Source: Gnetum montanum (Eukaryota > Streptophyta > Gnetopsida > Gnetales > Gnetaceae). Taken from it: DNA of 64,000 nt. The stretch is from assembly GCA_015680685.1 (NCBI GenBank), contig MNCI01020127.1, forward strand, positions 642,511 through 706,510, written 5' to 3'. The position numbers and the translations under genes were made by a program. Under the pieces are notes generated by a model, which saw only the letters and a list, made by a program, of their open reading frames with translations, did no database searches and was not told the DNA's origin. Of this stretch, positions 21,321 through 32,621 are shown one piece after another. How positions within the stretch are numbered: the stretch's first letter is position 1; each line of letters begins with the position of its first letter.

Positions 21321-23477
21321 TTCTATCTTCTATTTAACTGATCCTAATAATAGTCATGGGGGTGTTAATCTAGAACCATAGGTACTTCATTGAATTATTT
21401 TACTTTTCTTTTCATTTTTCATATTCTTTGATATTTTCTTATTCTTTTATACTTTTTCATTTCTTAAATTTTTGATATTTTTTAACATTTTTCATTTCTT
21501 TAATGATTTTTCATTCTTTGACATTTTTCATTTATCTTTTTCCAATTCTTACTATCTTTTTTATACTTTTCTTTCATGACCTTTGTAAATAATTTTGGGT
21601 GCTAATAAAACACATTAAGAATAAGGCAAGATGTAGTCCAATAAGGTGAAGATTTCTCTATGTTATCAAGTCATAAGGGACTAATTATTTGAACAGTGAG
21701 ACCACAACATTCATCCATTTATTCCATTAATAAAAGTTCTTACCATGGCCATAATGATATTCTTCCCATCATAAAAATAAGAATAAACTTGTGATCATTA
21801 TGCCTAAACTAAAAAGTAAAGAACCAAGTCGAAATGTTATGGGTGTGACATCAAGGGGATTTGTGAACTCTCTTGGATTACTTTTGTTAGTTCTATCATG
21901 TTGCTTTGAATATATTATATCCTTGTAGATCTAACAAAAAATAGAAATAAGAGTAAAATAAGTGCTACCTTACCATGTCACTAGAAAGACATGTTACCCA
22001 TGCTTGAAGGTAATTGTTTGGTAAGGTTGACATAGATAAAAATAAAACTCATGCATAGAATAAATTTTTGGGGTCCCACTAGAAAGACATGTTACCCATG
22101 CCTGAAGGTGGGCAGTTTCTTAGGAATTTTAGAAAATAATAAGTGTAATGAATAAACTTCTTCCTTGGACAATATGTTAAGTGACAATACTCCTTGCAAT
22201 AGTGGTAGTCTTATAGTTGTAATTCCAAGAGCTAAGATAATGTGATGTCACTAAAATGTGGTTTACACTTGGTTTGAATCTTGAATGGAAAGGCTAATGA
22301 TTACTTTAACCACTAATAAAACACAAGAATTCATTATGCCTATGGTAAGACACCTCATGTCTCAATTTTTGCAATTCCTTCTAAGTCCATTTCATCTCAC
22401 TGTATGAATAATCATAACTTGTGGATTTGTGTAACATAGCATAATTTTCCTAACTTGGTGGTACTAACATGTGTGTTTTGCTAAATAAGTATGCATTACA
22501 TTCAACTCCTTGAGTATGTAAGAGCACTTTTAGGCATGGTTATATAAGGGCATTAAGGGCTAGAGCATGCTTTGGGTAGGATCCACTTATATAAATGTTA
22601 TCTCTTATACCTGCCAAGTCATTCAACATCATCTTGAGCCTTCCAACACCACTAAACATCAATAAAAACTTTCCTTGTAACTCAAACTATCCATTCCAAT
22701 AACATGAACTCATTACCCATCTCATTCATCTTATCAATACTTCATGAACTTTCATAGCCTACGAATCCTTCTTTATGAACTTTCTATGCCAAATTTTCAA
22801 AAAATATGCATCATCCATAGCCTGATATCCTTTGAACATGCTTTATACCTTCCAAAAATCCCAACTGATCCATTTTTTATCCTTAAACATTATCAAAAAA
22901 TGTGAATTTTTTTCCTCCAATATCGAATCGGAGCCCCTCCTATGTCAAATCTCCAATATCGAAGCCCATACAATCTATATCTACATAGACACTTAGCCGA
23001 ATTTTCATCATTTTCACATTTAAGCCAAGGGAGTTTTTGTCATTTTTCTTCCTAACTGAAAGCTCTGACCTCCTAGCTTCCCCAAGCCATAACTTGCATA
23101 CTATCACTCCAATTTTCATGATTGTCAAATCTATTTGATCTTGGAGTGCTTATCTTAATCATTCGGGGTGGAGGTGCACTGGAGGGGGGATAAGGGTAAT
23201 CATGAAGGAAAAATTAATCAAAATAACATTAGAAACACTTAAAATTATCCTCTTAATGAACCATACTAATCATTATGAGCTATAAATAAGAACAAAATGG
23301 ACAACTGTAAAGGGTTATAAGGAAATTAATGCTTATGGGGTTTCTTTTTGAAAATTTTTCTAACTTTGCAGTCATAGTAAGCTAAGAATTTGATATAACT
23401 AAAGGTATGAGAAACGAAAGGGGTTATGAAAATTAAAGAACACATTTTAACAATTCATAAATCCTTAATGATTGCAG
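21321..23477 (+). other. Non-coding region between integrase and accessory ORF of B
   Basis: About 2.1 kb without a coding frame. It opens with agtcatgggggt (21353-21364), a copy of the polypurine-tract core, followed by T-rich sequence. Landmarks shared with element H are a cactRgaaagacatg...acccatgcctgaaggt block, present twice here (about 21977 and 22076), and GCTTTGGGTAGGATCCAC (22569-22586). The region may hold RNA packaging or splicing signals. Confidence 0.6.
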
Positions 23478-23478
23478 A
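23471..23478 (+). promoter_or_regulatory. Candidate 3' splice site before the accessory ORF (B)
   Basis: The sequence ccttaatgattgcag|ATG ends in AG directly before the start codon at 23478, with a branch-point-like ccttaatg just upstream. Element H has the equivalent cttactaatg...tgattgcag|ATG at 53851-53884. Confidence 0.45.
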
Positions 23479-25901
23479 TGATCCCAAAAAGAGGAGCAAT
23501 AGGAGGACCCTCATAATCAAAAAGAAAAAGAATAGGAGGCCAAGGAAGAGGCCAAATAGGAGCACAAGAGCCCTAAGCATAACATGCAGAGTAGGAGGCT
23601 CAATCTTTCAATATCCATCAAGAAACTGCTACTACCAGATAATCAGCTTGGGGGGAGGTAGAAGAACTACAAGCCTAAGGACAATGCCTCAAGCTTTCAT
23701 AAGAATGCCTCCAAATCATTTAAGAGAAGACACTACTAATGACAGTAATTGTGGAAATGAACTTTGGTCCATTCCTAGAGTTTGTTGCAAAGATAGTAAA
23801 GACACAACTCCAAGCATCACCACTATGCCCCATCCTTTCAAATAGTGGCAAATTGTATCTAGGAAAGACTTAGCAATTTTGGCATAACAAAGAACATGAT
23901 GCTACAATCAATATCAAAGAAGTTTCCATTTCTTATTCAGTTAAGGTGATAGTAAAAGCTTTGAATGTGCCCAATGAGGGGCCAAGATTAGCACATTTGT
24001 CCACAAGATTAGACACAAAAACTAGAAAGTTGTGGTTAAAGAGGGCATATGGCAAAGAAGATAACAAGTACAAGGAGTTAACTCTGGAGGAAATAATTTA
24101 TTTCAAAATTGGCACATACCATCTATTTCCCACAAAGAGATTGGATAGATTGTCCACCTATCTAGCTAGGGGAAGTACAATTCTAATGGGAAAGTACAAC
24201 ACTAATCTCGCACAACTCTATTTCATGGAGATTCAAAGGTAGTTCAAGGAAAAGAAGGCAGGGAAGCTGATGCTTCCATTTCCTTGCCTAATAAAGAAGC
24301 TATGCAAACATGCTAGAATCCTGGGGTACGCTAATGACATCATTAAAAAGGCTTAAAATGCCTCATATGCTAAAATGCTCAAGCCAACACTACCAAAGAA
24401 AGATCAAGTGGAGGAACAAATAGAAGCTGGGGAAACCACATAAACCACTAAAAAACAACAACAAGTGAGACCCAGTGGCTAGCAGCAAGAGCAACAACAA
24501 TAACAAGAACAACAAAAATAGCAAGTCCCACCACCATTGCGGCAAGACTATAGACAATCCATGAGTGAATTGGAACAAATCACAAAGACTATTAATTGGG
24601 GAATGTGTGAGGAGGTCAACCTCTATAGAGTTATCGATAGTGCCATACAATCCACAGTTTTTTTGTAGATCCTATTAATGGATAGATATCTTTGCAATTA
24701 GGAGGAGAGACCCAATGGTTACAATAGATCTCTAGAACCACTACATTATTTCAAGTGGTGCATGAAATAGGAGAAAAAACCACAATTATGGTTATGTAGC
24801 ACCAAGATGCAGCAAGAGCAATGGAAGTGATCACGGATCACATTAAAGAATTATTCAACATATCTATTATGCTACCAACTGATTTAACTAGAGCAATGGA
24901 TGCTCAAATATTAGCTAGTACCTCAATGACTCCTATTGATCATAAGGATGTGCTAGATTGACTACTACAGACTAGGCAAGTAATGACAACTCTTTTCAAC
25001 ATCCCAAGTTCTGTCACTACAATGCAGTTTGAACTGATCACAACCAAGGGTAAGTTGATCATGGTAGAGACTAGGGTGGAGCATGTAGAGAATGAACTTC
25101 TCATACTACAACAAGAGCTCGTGACCTTGAGGATTGAACGTAGAAATCCTACACAATACATTGTGCCTAGCCAGATAGAGTAATTTAGAATGGAATAAGT
25201 TAATCACATGCTAGATCAAAATAAGCATATAGAAAATGAGAAGGAGAAAGTGATGTGGAATGCCTTAGTAGCAAAAGCACAAGTATACACACATGCTAAA
25301 GCACTCATCATAGCCCAAGAAGAAACCACATAGCTCGCTTCTCACAACACTAGGTTAACCAACATTGAGAAGCAAAAAAATATCTTGGAGGAAAGCATCC
25401 ATTAGTTGAGAGAACAACTGATAAGGATTAACCAAGATATGGGCCACTTAGTAAGAGAAAACTAAATCCTCTTAATGGAAAATGTGCATGCAATTAGACA
25501 TAAGTCAACTATTGAGATCAACACATGGTATCATGAAGATAAGAAACATGAAAAGCTCAAGGAACACTTTCATGACTAGGTGGGGATGTATAAGCAAATT
25601 AATGAGAATGAGATCTAGATGGCTAAGGCCTGAATCAGTGCCATATCAGCACAAAATCTAGATTGGAAGTCCATCTTGGATAATTATGCTAATTCCCATT
25701 AAGCATAAGTTAGAAACAAAGACCTACAAATAGAAGATCTGTAAGAGTATATGGGATTAGCCAACCTTTGTTATGCTAACTTGGCCATGTTAACAACAGG
25801 CATACCTAGAAATGAAGTTGAATAGCAAGTAGTAGCCACATATGCCTTGTATGAAAAGAAGTTTGTAGATCAGAAAGATGCCTTATAGAAACTTCAAGTG
25901 G
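23478..25901 (+). pseudogene. Env-position accessory ORF of B, N-terminal and coiled-coil parts
   Basis: From the ATG at 23478 a single frame runs about 900 bp with stops but no frameshift. It starts with a low-complexity basic leader. A globular region follows (about 23740-24245) with NFGPFLEF, QFWHNKE, VKALNVPNEGP and YKELTLEEIIYFKIGTYHLF, including an open 98-codon stretch at 23946-24242. A Gln-rich linker encoded by CAA/CAG runs spans about 24430-24540. After at least one frame change, long heptad-like segments run from 24980 to 25900. The globular part aligns with element H (54146-54397). There is no signal peptide or membrane helix, so it is not an obvious envelope. It resembles plant-mobile-domain-like proteins of plant gypsy elements only loosely. 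Element C interrupts it at 25902. Confidence 0.6.
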
Positions 25902-26685
25902 TGATGAGTGACAAGGTACTCCTACACTCAACCATACGAATACGAGCATTACACGCGCGATCTGGTCGAACTCCAATGACTAAGTTCTTATGCATCTTGT
26001 GGAACACTTAAGGTTAATCAATTGTTGTCTTCCCAGACTTACTTGTATTGTCACAGTTGTATGGTCAAGTAAGTCTGAGGTATATGATTTGTATGTCTTT
26101 TATCTTTTTATCACCTATGCTAAGAGAGGAAAGGGTGAAGAGACTAAGTAACTAACTTTCACTAACTAAGCTTTAATCGTCCTAGCATGAGTATCTATTC
26201 CCACTTTTCGTACACACCCTGAACCAGTGCAACGCTACGGGGATTACCAAACGCTATTCGTTATTGGGTTACCAAGCATAGGACATGTGCTCAAAGCGGT
26301 CGTACTGAATGCACTTAACTAGGAGTTGAGGGTTGAGAGAGATTAATTATCTAAGAAATAATTTAAGCATTTAACATTAATTAAATCCTAATTAGCTTAG
26401 TCCATGCACTGCAAGGTTTATCAGAAAGTTCGTCTTTATTTCCATACACAAATGAGTGCTCAGGTACAATTTGCTCGAATAAAGATCCGTTCACTTTGAG
26501 ACTCCTACTGCAGGCACATGGAAATTATTCTATCTCTAGAATGGTAAAACTACCAAAGTTTCACTAAGGGTCTAGATCTAGATGGAGAAAAAATGGGGAG
26601 TTGCCTCTTATTTATAGAACTAGCAATGGGCTACGATATCACGTATGCGATATCGTAGGGATCAACGCGATATCGCATCCCATCA
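25902..26685 (-). repeat. 3' LTR of element C
   Basis: The reverse complement runs from TGATGGGATGCGATATCGC to a degraded CACTCATCA, 784 bp. Three GATATCG words lie before a TATA box (26609-26617, minus). Its polypurine tract (minus strand, tcatgggggta) adjoins at 26686. Confidence 0.9.
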
Positions 26686-28793
26686 TACCCCCATGATTGA
26701 ATGAAAACTCATCCTCGAGTTCCTTATAAAATATTGGGAAGGATTGGGATTATTGAATTGAATGGAACTAATGGTGAATGAGGTGCAATGTGAACGGATC
26801 ATCATTAAAATACATGGCAAAAATTAGTGTTCATGACAATAAGAGTGAACACTATACATATTTGACATCCAACCTTATTTGACAGTTAGGAGAGAGAGAA
26901 AAGAGAAGGGAGAGAGAAAAGAAGAAAGAAGAAGTCTGCTGCTACCAACACCAAGATTGCGGCTTTTGTTGTTCATCCATAAGCGTGCCATCAATCTTGT
27001 CCCTTACATAATTGCTTCAACACCAGTCCATTCCAAGTGTTTCCTCCAAATCCAATTTGTTGTTGTATGATTGCCATTTGCACACACAACATAGTCTAAT
27101 ATTAGCAAGGATAAATGAATCATAATGTAATTGATACCTTGCTTCGGTGTACAGCCCATTGGCTGGGTTGTGATATGGCTGATACAGATTTGGAGATATA
27201 ATACTGTTGACTACCCAAGGTGTAGGGGTTAAGAGAAAAATCAAGAAAAATCGAAAAAATTGAACAAAGACCCCCATGACTGAGAGCGAACCTCCGGTAG
27301 CAATAGAATGGAAAAAGATAAGGAATAAGAAAGATGGAAAAAAAGAAACAATGGCCAGGCCAATAAAATGGATGTCAAAGATGGAAATGAATAAAATAAT
27401 TGGTGATTGTGGAAATGTTTTAAAGGAAAGAAATTAATGGATGCACTAAATAGGAATGCCAATGGGTCCTCCCCAAAGCAGGCTCATGCCCTTAATGCCC
27501 TGACAATCCCACATTCAAAGAGTCCGTAGGCTCTAGGAATGTCATTTGGAAACAAGAGTTAAAGTCTTAACCACGAGAATTTACCAAAAGGAAAACAATG
27601 CATCCACCAAGATATAGACTAGTGATACAACTGGAAATGAGGTGATAAATGGGGAAAGAAGGATGGAAAGAAGAGAATGGAATGGAATCTCAAGAATGAG
27701 GTGATGTACAGCCCCTTGGGTATTAATGGTTAATGTGACTTAGTAGATCCCATTCAAATCTAGCCTCAAACAAGCCACATTCGGTGAATTCGCATTAATA
27801 CATTTGGCCCATCCATCCACTTGAAGTAACAAGAATGCCTTCACCAAAGAGCCACCACCATTCCGATGAAACGAAGGAGGAGAGAGTAGGAAGCAAGAAG
27901 GGCCTTAGTTAGAGGGAACATGTTTATTTTAGTTCCATAACCAGTGCTTGTAGCCCAAATGATTATTTCATCTAAGGGGTGTGCTTTGAATTCTCACTAT
28001 TTTTTTTTTNAGAAATACCCAATCACCGACTCATTGATAGTTCTTATTATTGAGAAAGGTGACTGTACAGTTCCAAGCCAAGAGAGACCATAGAAATTTA
28101 TGTTATATCAAAAGAACCATACCTTAGTATCAACATCCTAACTTAAAGGTAAAAACCAAACATTAGCAATCAATGGAATACGGTTCATACCATCTTTGGA
28201 GCACTTATTAAGTGACGAATCAAACAAAGTAATCAAACACACAAAGAAATGAAAAAGTATAAACAATGTTCTAAAACAAAAACAAGAAAAGTTAAAGAAA
28301 TTTGTAAAACAAAAATGTGTAAAACAAAAATTTAAAAAGTACTGAGGGACTCAAATGATTAGCATAGGTGGCCATCTCCCCCATGACTGAATTGGAAGGG
28401 AGAGATCTAAAATAGTGAGCGAGATCATCCTCTCTCAAATGTGTTATGTGCATATATCATTCTAGGGTCAGGATAAGGGTTGGTCGGTTGCACACAGACT
28501 AGTATTCTCCTATCGAAGTACTCATTTGGATTTTCTAAGAGTTTTCAACTTCCCTCGATTGGTGGTTTTAGATTAAGGGTTGGAAGTTGGCAAAACTCTT
28601 GCTCCAGTGCATCTATGCTTTCTTCGTGGACGCAAGTTGGTCCCCCAGTTAGTTCCATGCATATTGATGGGTTGCTCTCTTGATTAGCTGTCAACCACTA
28701 GGTGTTTTCATGTTGTGTGGTTGCTACATACAGGTACTTTTGTATGTTAAATTCCTGGGCATACCAATTGCATGTAGGAGATGTTGAATGCTC
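26686..28793 (-). other. Polypurine tract and 3' non-coding region of C
   Basis: Closely parallels the 3' non-coding region of element E (43870-45783) over nearly its whole length. Shared landmarks include a GA-rich tract (26880-26935), a second polypurine-like block at 27271-27282, and GTGGG-type CCTCCCCAAAGC at 27464-27480. It contains the single N at 28010, where about 220 bp present in E are missing. Confidence 0.75.
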
Positions 28794-29750
28794 CTATACA
28801 CTATCACCCTCTGTATCACTGTATGTGATGAATGGAACCTTCTTCTTCTTGATCTTTCTATAAGTGTTTTCCTTAGATATTTCCAAGGAAAGATCGTGGA
28901 TTCCTAGGCATGCATTCACGGTATTCAGCCATGCCCTTCCCATTATTATTGGGAAGTCCCCCTTGTCATTGTTGACTTGTATCACTAGGAAATCAGCTAG
29001 GTATGACCAACCACACATAGTGGTAACGATGTCCTCCACCAATCCCAAGGGAATAGTGATGGACTGGTCAGCCAGCTCTAAGCGAATATTGCTCTTCTTT
29101 AGTGGAGGCAAGTTCCAGGCTTTATACATTTCTTGTGATATCAAGTTGACTCCAGAACCTGAGTCAAGAAGAGCTTTATGTGGTTCATTCCTAGCAACTT
29201 GGAGATAGATTAAGGGACTTCCAGGATCAGAGAATTTCCTGGGAAGGTGGCCCACCTTTATCCAGTCAGTGACGATATGTATTAACATAACTATATGCAT
29301 TGAGCTTTGTTGTTGGTTTGAAGGGAGCTCTGAAGCCTTATTTGATGGAGGAACGTTTGAAGGCTCAACCGCTTGTGGTTGTGAGAGCTTGTTTGGATTG
29401 TTGATTCTAAAGAAAGGTCTTCTCCTTGTACAGTTGTTAGAACCAATGGCAGGTTGAAGGTTTACTGCTCTCATAGCATTGCATTGCTGAGGTTGAGTGG
29501 GGAGTTCCCCTTGCATCGCTGGAGCAGGTGGTAGTGGGGCTATTGGTGTAAGAGTGGTAGACAGATTCGGAGGATGGTATGCATGTGGTGTGTCTCTCCT
29601 AGCAGAATGAGTCTTATAGTACTCCCAAGCTTGGTAGTGACATTGTGGGGTCATGTGATCGACAAAGTCACTTGGAGAGATTGGCTGCTGCACGTAATAG
29701 CCATATGGATCCGGTTGCCAGTAAGGGTATTGTTGCCTTGGCGGTGGCAT
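28794..29750 (-). CDS. gag C-terminus plus aspartic protease of element C
   Basis: An open frame of 318 codons. Residues 1-120 are rich in Pro, Gln and Tyr, like the tail of gag. The retropepsin domain lies at about residues 190-300, with an intact active-site motif LLDSGSGVNLIS (about 192-203) and the conserved IIMGRAWLNTVN later. The frame continues upstream past one TAG (about 29778) toward 29821, where the element is cut, so the annotated Met is probably internal. The protein ends (EGDSV) shortly after the protease, with no RT following. In intact relatives this protease cuts the Gag-Pol polyprotein. It is the longest uninterrupted retroelement frame in the window. Confidence 0.75.
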   Translation of the reverse strand: MPPPRQQYPYWQPDPYGYYVQQPISPSDFVDHMTPQCHYQAWEYYKTHSARRDTPHAYHPPNLSTTLTPIAPLPPAPAMQGELPTQPQQCNAMRAVNLQPAIGSNNCTRRRPFFRINNPNKLSQPQAVEPSNVPPSNKASELPSNQQQSSMHIVMLIHIVTDWIKVGHLPRKFSDPGSPLIYLQVARNEPHKALLDSGSGVNLISQEMYKAWNLPPLKKSNIRLELADQSITIPLGLVEDIVTTMCGWSYLADFLVIQVNNDKGDFPIIMGRAWLNTVNACLGIHDLSLEISKENTYRKIKKKKVPFITYSDTEGDSV

Positions 29751-29821
29751 CTCCCATGACTGTGGGTATTGCCACTACTGGTGTTGCTCCATAGATTGTG
29801 GTGGAGTTCCACATGGATAAT

Positions 29822-30127
29822 ATTGTAGCAAACCTGGTTAGAAGACTATTTGATTATCATGAGTTACAAGCCAAGGCTAGGGCATTTGAAGAAGAGAGGA
29901 GATAGTTTGTAGCATGGTATATCAAGGCCAATCAAATGTTTTTGTGGCTACCAAGTTTATGGGATGTACCAGCTCCATCACACATTTCACAATAAGCATG
30001 GATGGTACATGACCCAAAAATGAAGGAAGAGAAACTTTAGGCACTCCTAAACAAATACAAATTCCAGAAGCCTAATGACAAAGGAAAGAAATTGATAGAG
30101 GAGCCACCACCACAAGGAACCACATAG
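29822..30127 (+). pseudogene. Accessory ORF of B, conserved C-terminal tail
   Basis: Resumes after element C. It encodes the tail found also in A' and F: RRLFDYHELQAKA, FVAWYIKANQMFLWLPSLWD, HISQ, KMKEEKL and a Pro-rich end (EEPPPQGTT) before TAG. Two or three internal TAG/TAA codons are present. The conservation of this tail in three elements suggests that it is a functional part of the protein. Confidence 0.65.
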
Positions 30128-30277
30128 GGTACATCGTGCTTCATCCATTTTTTGTTTCAAGTTTGTCATGGCATGTCTTATGTCATTTTTTTTAAAACAC
30201 CACAATGACATAAAGTGTCATGTAAATCTACCTCCCACTTTTTTCAGGAACTCTATCTTTTTTTTTTAACTTGAGGA

Positions 30278-30305
30278 CGAGTTTTCAATTAGTCATGGGG
30301 GTATG
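30278..30305 (+). other. Polypurine tract of element B
   Basis: gaggacgagttttcaattag then tcatgggggta, ending at the 3' LTR start. It matches the tract of element A at positions 1-24 except for single substitutions. Confidence 0.9.
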
Positions 30306-31179
30306 ATAAATTAAAATTTGGCAATCTAAGATAGAGGATATATGATATCGTAGCTTTGATATTATAGCTCTAGCTATGTTATCGTATATGTAATATTGCG
30401 AGATGTGTGTTAGCCTATAAATACAACACTTAGGTATATGGATCCACATAAGTTTTCATTTCATAGCAGCGTAACTCTTGAAATTTATTTTCGTGAGTTG
30501 GTCTTTAGTACTTAGAAGTGTGAATGCCTGTAGTGTAGTGTGATGTAGTGTATGGAGTCTTTATTCATGCATCTTGTACTTGGACACAAGTACGACTAGG
30601 AATAAATATCAAGCTATTTCATACTATTGCATTCTCGTAGTTTACTATTTTACTTAAAATAATGTTTATTTTTTTCTTAGTTAATGTTACTTTTCCATGT
30701 ACTTTACCATTGTTGTTGTTAAGCAAAATAAGTATGACTAATCTTGAGCACTCAAATGTAATTGCCTGGTAACCTAGTAGTGCTATCACTTGGTTTGCCC
30801 AGTAGCGAAGTACTTGGTAATCATAGTAGTAGTTACACAAAGTGTAGGGTGTGTATGGAAGGTAAGGATCGGATACTCATCGCCTTAGGATATAATAGAT
30901 TTGTTTACTATTTTAGTTAGACTTAGACTTAGAAACTCTTTTTACTTCACCATGTTCACTAGGAGTAACAATGGCCCTACAACATTAGTTATCATACACC
31001 TCACAGTGAGCTAAACCATACATGTAAACTTCTCTAGCTCCATGTTAAAAGACAACGATCATGGAGTTAAACCAATTACTAGCATAATCACATTGCCTCA
31101 ACCATGGATTACGATTTGGTCGTGCATGAAACACTTATGACTTGTATGGTTTGGTTTTGGATTGCTCCATTGCTCATCA
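30306..31179 (+). repeat. 3' LTR of element B
   Basis: TGATAAATT to CTCATCA, 874 bp. It aligns with the 5' LTR (11981-12846) end to end with many substitutions. GATATCG-type words lie at 30336-30405 before the TATA box cctataaatacaac at about 30415. Confidence 0.9.
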
Positions 31180-31640
31180 AAGTCAAACACTAGATTCTCA
31201 AAGATGTCATTTTTCAGCTATAGTTTTAGGCAAAAAAGCTCATAGTAAAAGTAAACAATTAATTTATTTTCTATAGTATTAATTTCTTTTTATTTTCGAA
31301 GCTCAAGGATGAAAAGCTTTTAGCTTTTGTTACTATTTATTCTTTATTTCTGATTGATATTTTCTTTTATCTTTATAGAGAGGTTTTTCTTTCTATTTAC
31401 AAAAAATCCTTTAGTAAGAAGTGAAAACCCATGAGGGTGCTTCTAAATAAAGACAAGACCTAATCCTTTTCCTACACCTAAAGGGAAGGTTTTTTAAGAT
31501 TGGTTGTAAGGATGAAAACTTGAAAAGGTATGCCCAAACTATTAGGTTTTTCTTTAGGTTTTTTCTTCAATGATGTGATATATTCTAGATTTTTTTAATA
31601 TTTTTTTTTTGGGTCTAACATCACCCCCCCAATCCTCATG
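31180..31640 (-). mobile_element. Possible minus-strand LTR of another gypsy element
   Basis: At 31613-31628 the minus strand reads attgggggggtgatgttag. This is the usual form of a gypsy polypurine tract followed by an LTR starting TGATGT, so 31180-31618 could be a 3' LTR with its internal part to the right. I cannot find the other LTR end or coding sequence to confirm it. Confidence 0.3.
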
Positions 31641-32243
31641 AGCTACCTTGTCCTTAAGAGTATAGAGAGGCATTTGCCCATGAAACATGTCTCAAGGTTG
31701 GGTGAGTACACATGGTCAGTGAATGTCATCCTTAAGGTTCATCAAATAAAGGGAGACACCCATCACTCTTTACAATGTTACATGTTTACCTATTGAGTGC
31801 CAAAGCAAAGAACCCTCAAGCTGGATTATACAAGCAGGTACACAAAGTGAGCTCTCTTGATGGGGTCACCTAACAAGATCTATGAGTGGTGAAACCTTCA
31901 TAGAATTGGTTATGAGGTGAGTACATATTGAAAGCTTGATGACAAAAATGTCTAACAAATGCTCACTCACAGGCACTAGTAGAAAAAGCAACAAAGATGA
32001 AGGGGGGAATAGTTATAAGTTTTGGGTTTGCAATTGGGTGCAATTGCAAAAAAGAGGTTAAACTTTCACTCATCTACCACTCTCCTAGGACTCTACCTTA
32101 GTGAGATAAGCATTATACCTCTAGGTGATGATCCTTAATTCAAAAGATTTTTTTAAATTATGAGTTACTTACATTAAACAATAATTTTTACTTGCAGAAA
32201 AATGTTGTTGAAGACATAAGTCTTGTTTAACATGTTCAAACTT
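31641..32243. other. Spacer, nothing firm recognised
   Basis: If the LTR at 31180-31618 is real, this would be the 3' internal region of that element. No frame of useful length is open. Confidence 0.3.
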
Positions 32244-32332
32244 TCAACAATCTAATTTTATGTAATAAGATGTGGAAAACATAGGTACATAAAACTCAAA
32301 ATAATTATAGATTAAAATAAATATTAGCAGAA

Positions 32333-32353
32333 AAAGAAAGAAAGAAAGAAAGT
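32333..32353 (+). repeat. (GAAA)n microsatellite
   Basis: About five tandem GAAA units in an A-rich context. Confidence 0.9.
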
Positions 32354-32419
32354 CAAGGCTAAAAGCAACACTCAAGAAACTTAATAATGTTATGGTAATT
32401 GACATTGCGATTTCAATAT

Positions 32420-32621
32420 TTAAAATACTTTTTGATTCCTTTGAAATATCATGTATGCATCTTATGCTATCTATGTTACAAAGAGATATCATTGAAGCGA
32501 AAATCAAATATTGATAATTTTGTGAGATGGTATAGATACCCAACCCATATCTTTTAGTGTCCTTTTTCACTATTAATATGTACTCACTTTCTAAGGCTAG
32601 TGCAATAGTGTTTTGTTTCAA
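32420..32621 (-). pseudogene. Relic of Ty1/copia RNase H
   Basis: The minus-strand translation begins KQNTIALALESEYI, which follows the copia RNase H pattern KQxTVALSSTEAEY. It continues with ISLCNIDSIRCIHDIS, parallel to the IxCDNQSAIxLAxNP block. The catalytic Glu of the first block is kept, and the Asp block reads CNID. The frame is open for 125 codons (32244-32621), but the C-terminal half is low-complexity and probably chance. There is no upstream copia domain. Confidence 0.45.

Larger units (their letters stand above)
25902..29821 (-). mobile_element. Element C: gag-protease derivative inserted in B
   Basis: In its own direction (minus) it holds the end of gag, protease, a 2-kb non-coding region, a polypurine tract and a 3' LTR (25902-26685). 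The 5' LTR, primer site and gag start are missing: at about 29821 the sequence returns to the plus-strand accessory ORF of B. Compared with element F, about 50 bp of B were lost at the insertion. There is no reverse transcriptase or integrase between protease and the non-coding region. Confidence 0.8.
11981..31179 (+). mobile_element. Element B: full-length, dead Athila-like Ty3/gypsy retrotransposon
   Basis: The order on the plus strand is 5' LTR, tRNA-Asp-like primer site, gag, protease, reverse transcriptase/RNase H (duplicated), integrase, a long non-coding region, accessory ORF, polypurine tract, 3' LTR. Element C is inserted in the accessory ORF (25902-29821). The two LTRs differ at many positions by eye, so the insertion is old. 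I see no clear 5-bp target duplication (gagta on the left, aagtc on the right). Confidence 0.85.

Noticed and set aside
26879-27070. Coding gene in the GA-rich tract of C (63 codons plus)
   Set aside because: Antisense to the element and matched by the same non-coding tract in E, with no shared reading frame.
23478-30127. Retroviral-type envelope protein
   Set aside because: There is no signal peptide, no transmembrane helix and no glycoprotein-like Cys pattern. The sequence is a soluble globular region plus coiled coil.
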